From assembly GCF_011761185.1 (NCBI RefSeq), contig NZ_JAAOYM010000001.1, forward strand, positions 372,001 through 436,000: a DNA stretch of 64,000 nt, in the 5' to 3' direction. Each line of letters opens with the position of its first letter. Position 1 is the first letter of the stretch. The notes beneath the pieces are model-generated. The model did no database searches, was not told the origin of the DNA, and saw nothing but the letters and a program-made list of their open reading frames with translations. A program made the translations under genes and the position numbers. This DNA comes from Saccharomonospora amisosensis (lineage in GTDB: Bacteria; Actinomycetota; Actinomycetes; Mycobacteriales; Pseudonocardiaceae). Below, piece after piece: positions 61,477 to 64,000 of this stretch.

Positions 61477-62403
61477 TCAGTCCGCCGTCGCGCGGAGCGC
61501 GGCAACGATCCACCGTGCGGCCTCGTTGCGGCTCGGGACGGCAGGCCAGTCGTTGATGATCGCGAGTAGTTGCCAGTACCGCTCGGCGCGTGGATCTGCC
61601 CCTTCGGCGATTCGGCCGGCGAGTTCGGCACGGAACCTCGGGGTGTCGGCGACACCTTCGGCCGCCGAACGTGCCGCGATCTCGTCGGCGAGTTCCCGGC
61701 CGGTCGGCGAGTCCGCAGCCAGCCCCTGGTCGACAGCCGCCTGCGCGCGATCGCTCCACTCGCACCAGTGCTCCTGCTGAGCGCGTGCGGCGGTGTCGGT
61801 GGTCGCCACCTGCCCGCGCTCGGCCTGCCGCTCGCTCATCCTCCGGGTAAGGCCTCGGAACTCGGGATCACGGACCAGTTCCGCGAACTCGATCCACGCT
61901 TCGAGTTGTCGCGGGGTCGGGTCGTCAGGCAGTTCCGGTTTGGCCGACCGCATCCTGTCGTAGAACTCCGAGTCGACATCGAGCCCCTCGCTCACCTCGT
62001 CCCAGAACTCGTCGACGAGTCGCCTGCGCTCCTCATCGGACATCGAAGCCAGCTTGTTCATCAGTTTCACCTCGTTCAGTTCGCCACCTCGTTTGACGAC
62101 CGCACGAAGCACCGCCCTGCGCAGCCGCAGCACGCGCAGCTGCTCTTCGAGCACCTCCAGGTGCTTGGCCGCCACGGTGCTGACGTCCTGAGTGCGGGCG
62201 AGCACGCGTCGCACGTCGGCGAGGCCGACCCCCAACTCGCGCAGTGTGCGCACCAGTTCCAGCCTCGCCAGCGAGGTGGTGTCGTACAGCCGGTAGCCCG
62301 CGCTCGTGCGGTCGGTGGGGGGCAGCAAGCCCTCGTCGGAGTAGTAGCGGATGGTCTTGACCGACAATCCGGTCCTGCGTGACAGTTCTCCGATCGTGAA
62401 CAC
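61477..62403 (-). CDS. MerR-family transcription regulator with long C-terminal domain
   Basis: A 308-residue regulator. The MerR winged helix is at the N-terminus (FTIGELSRRTGLSVKTIRYY), followed by a coiled dimer helix (about 80-125) and a helical domain of about 180 residues with MSDEERRRLVDEFWDE, typical of an uncharacterised actinobacterial MerR branch. GTG 62403 is preferred over ATG 62430: it gives the canonical MerR start and has GAGGGGAG nine bases upstream. The gene lies between folK and DUF3180 on the opposite strand, two genes that are neighbours in mycobacteria. Confidence 0.85.
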   Translation of the reverse strand: MFTIGELSRRTGLSVKTIRYYSDEGLLPPTDRTSAGYRLYDTTSLARLELVRTLRELGVGLADVRRVLARTQDVSTVAAKHLEVLEEQLRVLRLRRAVLRAVVKRGGELNEVKLMNKLASMSDEERRRLVDEFWDEVSEGLDVDSEFYDRMRSAKPELPDDPTPRQLEAWIEFAELVRDPEFRGLTRRMSERQAERGQVATTDTAARAQQEHWCEWSDRAQAAVDQGLAADSPTGRELADEIAARSAAEGVADTPRFRAELAGRIAEGADPRAERYWQLLAIINDWPAVPSRNEAARWIVAALRATAD

Positions 62404-62428
62404 GGCTGGTTCTCCCCTCACCGGCTCC

Positions 62429-62459
62429 ATGCTCGACTCTCCAGCGGGTGGAGAGTCAA
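62429..62459 (-). promoter_or_regulatory. MerR-type promoter with palindrome inside a 19-bp spacer
   Basis: On the minus strand TTGACT (62454-62459) and GAGCAT (62429-62434) are 19 bases apart, and the spacer is the palindrome whose 9-base arms GACTCTCCA and TGGAGAGTC (62435-62443, 62449-62457) enclose five bases. Over-long spacers with a central dyad are the hallmark of MerR-controlled promoters, so autoregulation is likely. Confidence 0.7.
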
Positions 62460-62503
62460 CCGTCGCACCTCGCCGTGGTCGTGACCTCGCCTACGGTGTA
62501 GCC

Positions 62504-62965
62504 ATGCACTTCACGCGGCCACGTGAGTTGGTCTTCGCCACCTTGCTCGGCTTCGGACTGGCGCTGCTGCTCTTCCAGGCCGCGTACGACACGCTGCCGA
62601 GTCTGCCTCCGCCCGCGGGCACCACTTTGTTGGTGCTCGCCGTGGTCGAGACCGGGTTGGCCTTCGTGATCAGGGGGCGCATCCGTTCCCGTCGGGTGGT
62701 GACGGGCGTCTGGATCGCGCGTGCTGTGGCGCTCGCGAAGGCGTCGTCATTGCTGGGTGCGTTGATGCTCGGGGTCTGGCTCGGCGCGCTGGCGTTCCTC
62801 CTGCCACGCGCGGAGCGGCTCACGGCCGCGTCGGAAGATCTTCCAGCAGCGATCATCGGGGTGGCGTGCGCTGCCGCTCTGATCGCCGCGGCGCTGTGGC
62901 TGGAGTACTGTTGCCGCGCGCCGGAGCCGCGTGATCGGGACCACGATCAGAAGAAAACCGGTTAG
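62504..62965 (+). CDS. DUF3180 membrane protein, probably leaderless
   Basis: A 153-residue protein with four membrane helices (residues about 8-25, 35-55, 75-100, 110-135), matching the DUF3180 family that follows folK in mycobacteria (Rv3605c). The head reads MHFTRPRELVFATLLGFGLA. TACGGT at 62492-62497 ends six bases before the ATG, so transcription would start at the codon. Function unknown. Confidence 0.82.
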   Translation: MHFTRPRELVFATLLGFGLALLLFQAAYDTLPSLPPPAGTTLLVLAVVETGLAFVIRGRIRSRRVVTGVWIARAVALAKASSLLGALMLGVWLGALAFLLPRAERLTAASEDLPAAIIGVACAAALIAAALWLEYCCRAPEPRDRDHDQKKTG

Positions 62966-63034
62966 CGACTGGAATCCACCGTTCGAAGTACCGATAAGGT
63001 CTCGGCTGGATAACCAGAAGGTACGGTGTTGGGC

Positions 63035-64000
63035 ATGAGTGGCGTGGGTGAGGACTCGCGCGGCCGCGCGTCGGGTCGGCCGCTGTTCGCTGCCGGCGTG
63101 CTCCTCGCCATCGCAGCCACGGTAGCCATGGTGTTCACCGAGGATCTGCGCTGGCTACGCCTCGGGATCATCGCCGCGCTGTGGGCCGCCCTGATAGGCG
63201 GGTTCGTGGCGGCGAGATACCGCAAGCAGGCGGCGACCACCGAGCAGGCGGCGGCGAAGGCGCAGGAGATCTACGAGCTGGAGCTCGAACGCGAGATCGC
63301 AGCTCGCCGAGAGTTCGAGCTGGATGTCGAGGCGCAGACCAGGGAACGGGTTGAGGACGAGACGCAGGAGGAGCTACAGGCCCTGCGCTCGGAAGTCACC
63401 GCTCTGCGTGAGAGCCTGCAGGCGCTGTTCGGCGGTGAGGTGCTGTGGGAGCGGGTCGCGCTCACCGCGCAGTCGACCAGGATGCGGTCGCTGACGGAGG
63501 AGCCGAGGGTGGTCACCGCGGGCGACTCCAACGGCGGCAGACCGGCGCAGATCACGGCAGGCAAGAAGCTGGCCGAACTCGCGGAGCGACCCACCGAACT
63601 GATCGCTGCCGTCCGAGAGTTCGAAGCACAGTCATCACAGCAGGCCGAACACTCCGCCTTCGACCAATCTGCCTTCGACCAATCTGCCTTCGACCAATCT
63701 GCCTTCGACCATGTCGAGGCCGAGCCGGAGCAGCAGCCGGAGCAGCCGAGGACCAGATTCGTTCCGCGCCCTTCGCGGCCGGCCGAGCAGAGCAGACCCT
63801 CCCAGCGGCCGGTCGAACCCGCCACGCGCAGGGTGCAGCCCGTCGACCGCGGCGGCCTGCCGGGTGCGCGTGAAGCGGCGGCCAGGGCGAGAGCCGAGAT
63901 GTCGAGGCCTCGGCAGCAGCCGGTGAATCGGCCCGCCGCGCGAGCGGAGCGATCCCGAACCGAATCGGCCTCCGCCGAGTCGCGCGGTGTGCAAGGCGCG
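63035..64000 (+). CDS. Two-helix membrane protein with coiled coil, 3' end cut by window
   Basis: At least 322 residues, resembling Rv3604c-type / DUF6779 proteins. Two membrane helices (about 18-35 and 42-60) are followed by a long Glu/Arg coiled coil (about 68-125), then LAERPTELIAAVREFE, a pentapeptide repeat (AFDQS four times) and a Pro/Arg/Gln-rich disordered tail that continues past the window. ATG 63035 is supported by a TACGGT hexamer ending seven bases before it (leaderless); GTG 63026 is in frame. Role unknown; cell-envelope scaffolding is a guess. Confidence 0.75.
   Translation, partial: MSGVGEDSRGRASGRPLFAAGVLLAIAATVAMVFTEDLRWLRLGIIAALWAALIGGFVAARYRKQAATTEQAAAKAQEIYELELEREIAARREFELDVEAQTRERVEDETQEELQALRSEVTALRESLQALFGGEVLWERVALTAQSTRMRSLTEEPRVVTAGDSNGGRPAQITAGKKLAELAERPTELIAAVREFEAQSSQQAEHSAFDQSAFDQSAFDQSAFDHVEAEPEQQPEQPRTRFVPRPSRPAEQSRPSQRPVEPATRRVQPVDRGGLPGAREAAARARAEMSRPRQQPVNRPAARAERSRTESASAESRGVQGA
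63656..63715 (+). repeat. Four 15-bp tandem repeats (AFDQS)
   Basis: Three exact copies of GCCTTCGACCAATCT and a fourth with three changes encode AFDQS-AFDQS-AFDQS-AFDHV in the disordered tail. The unit keeps frame, so this is a natural VNTR candidate. Confidence 0.9.

Noticed and set aside
61477-62403. Link between the MerR regulator and thiopeptides (TipAL-like) to explain the L11 paralog
   Set aside because: The C-terminal domain lacks features I would accept for a TipAS domain, and the genes are 15 kb apart.

Overview
The window is high-GC actinobacterial chromosome, most likely from the family Pseudonocardiaceae (Amycolatopsis / Saccharomonospora / Prauserella type). The evidence is the strong G/C third-position bias, frequent GTG and TTG starts, an almost gap-free core gene order that follows the Mycobacterium tuberculosis rv3671c (marP) to rv3604c segment as I remember it, and actinobacterial families such as EspG, EspC-like proteins, DUF4244 pilins, DUF3180 and a K+-independent membrane pyrophosphatase.

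Layout. 0-9.7 kb: 3' part of the acid-resistance protease marP, an EphE-type alpha/beta hydrolase with a mutated nucleophile elbow, a holin-like membrane protein, NhaA, a VIT-family transporter, an OsmC protein, a small DUF6319-type protein behind a LexA-like box, a lipoprotein L,D-transpeptidase, a secreted repeat-tailed protein and acetyl-CoA synthetase. 10-17.8 kb: a degenerate Fic protein, then a five-gene peptidoglycan salvage cluster (nagZ, namZ, amiE-like hydrolase, murR, murQ). 17.8-19.4 kb: a gene-free, highly structured stretch in the position of the Ms1 RNA, followed by its usual neighbour, the HAD phosphatase. 19.4-26.8 kb: ssd and the Tad pilus genes, interrupted by an SDR gene and by an IS110 element that landed exactly at the start codon of the pilin gene. 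27-43 kb: a primase-polymerase-like protein, an MrfA-like helicase, hppA, a lipoprotein, topA, an MFS-thymidylate kinase fusion with a broken P-loop, holB, a cell-surface protein and tRNA-Thr(CGT). 43-47.6 kb: accessory genes, namely a gamma-carbonic anhydrase, a four-gene type VII secretion-associated operon, a divergent paralog of ribosomal protein L11 and a variant serine hydroxymethyltransferase. 47.6-64 kb: ppa, dacB, a zinc protease, tilS, hpt, a second type VII cargo/EspG cluster, ftsH, folE-folP-folB-folK, a MerR regulator with its promoter-embedded palindrome, a DUF3180 gene and the start of a coiled-coil membrane protein cut by the window end.

How the genes work together. NagZ, NamZ and the AmiE-like hydrolase are all predicted to be exported and would strip muropeptides down to MurNAc; MurQ and MurR handle MurNAc-6-phosphate inside the cell, but no transporter or kinase is present here. 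The Tad genes build a thin Flp-type pilus. The four fol genes are translationally coupled and make the pterin part of folate from GTP. Two independent clusters encode type VII (ESX) cargo-like proteins and EspG chaperones, but no ESX machinery is present.

The observations I rate highest are the L11 paralog that has lost the prolines of the thiopeptide-binding loop, the probable Ms1-type RNA locus, and the IS110 insertion that appears to have replaced the native ATG of the pilin gene with a GTG built across the element junction.
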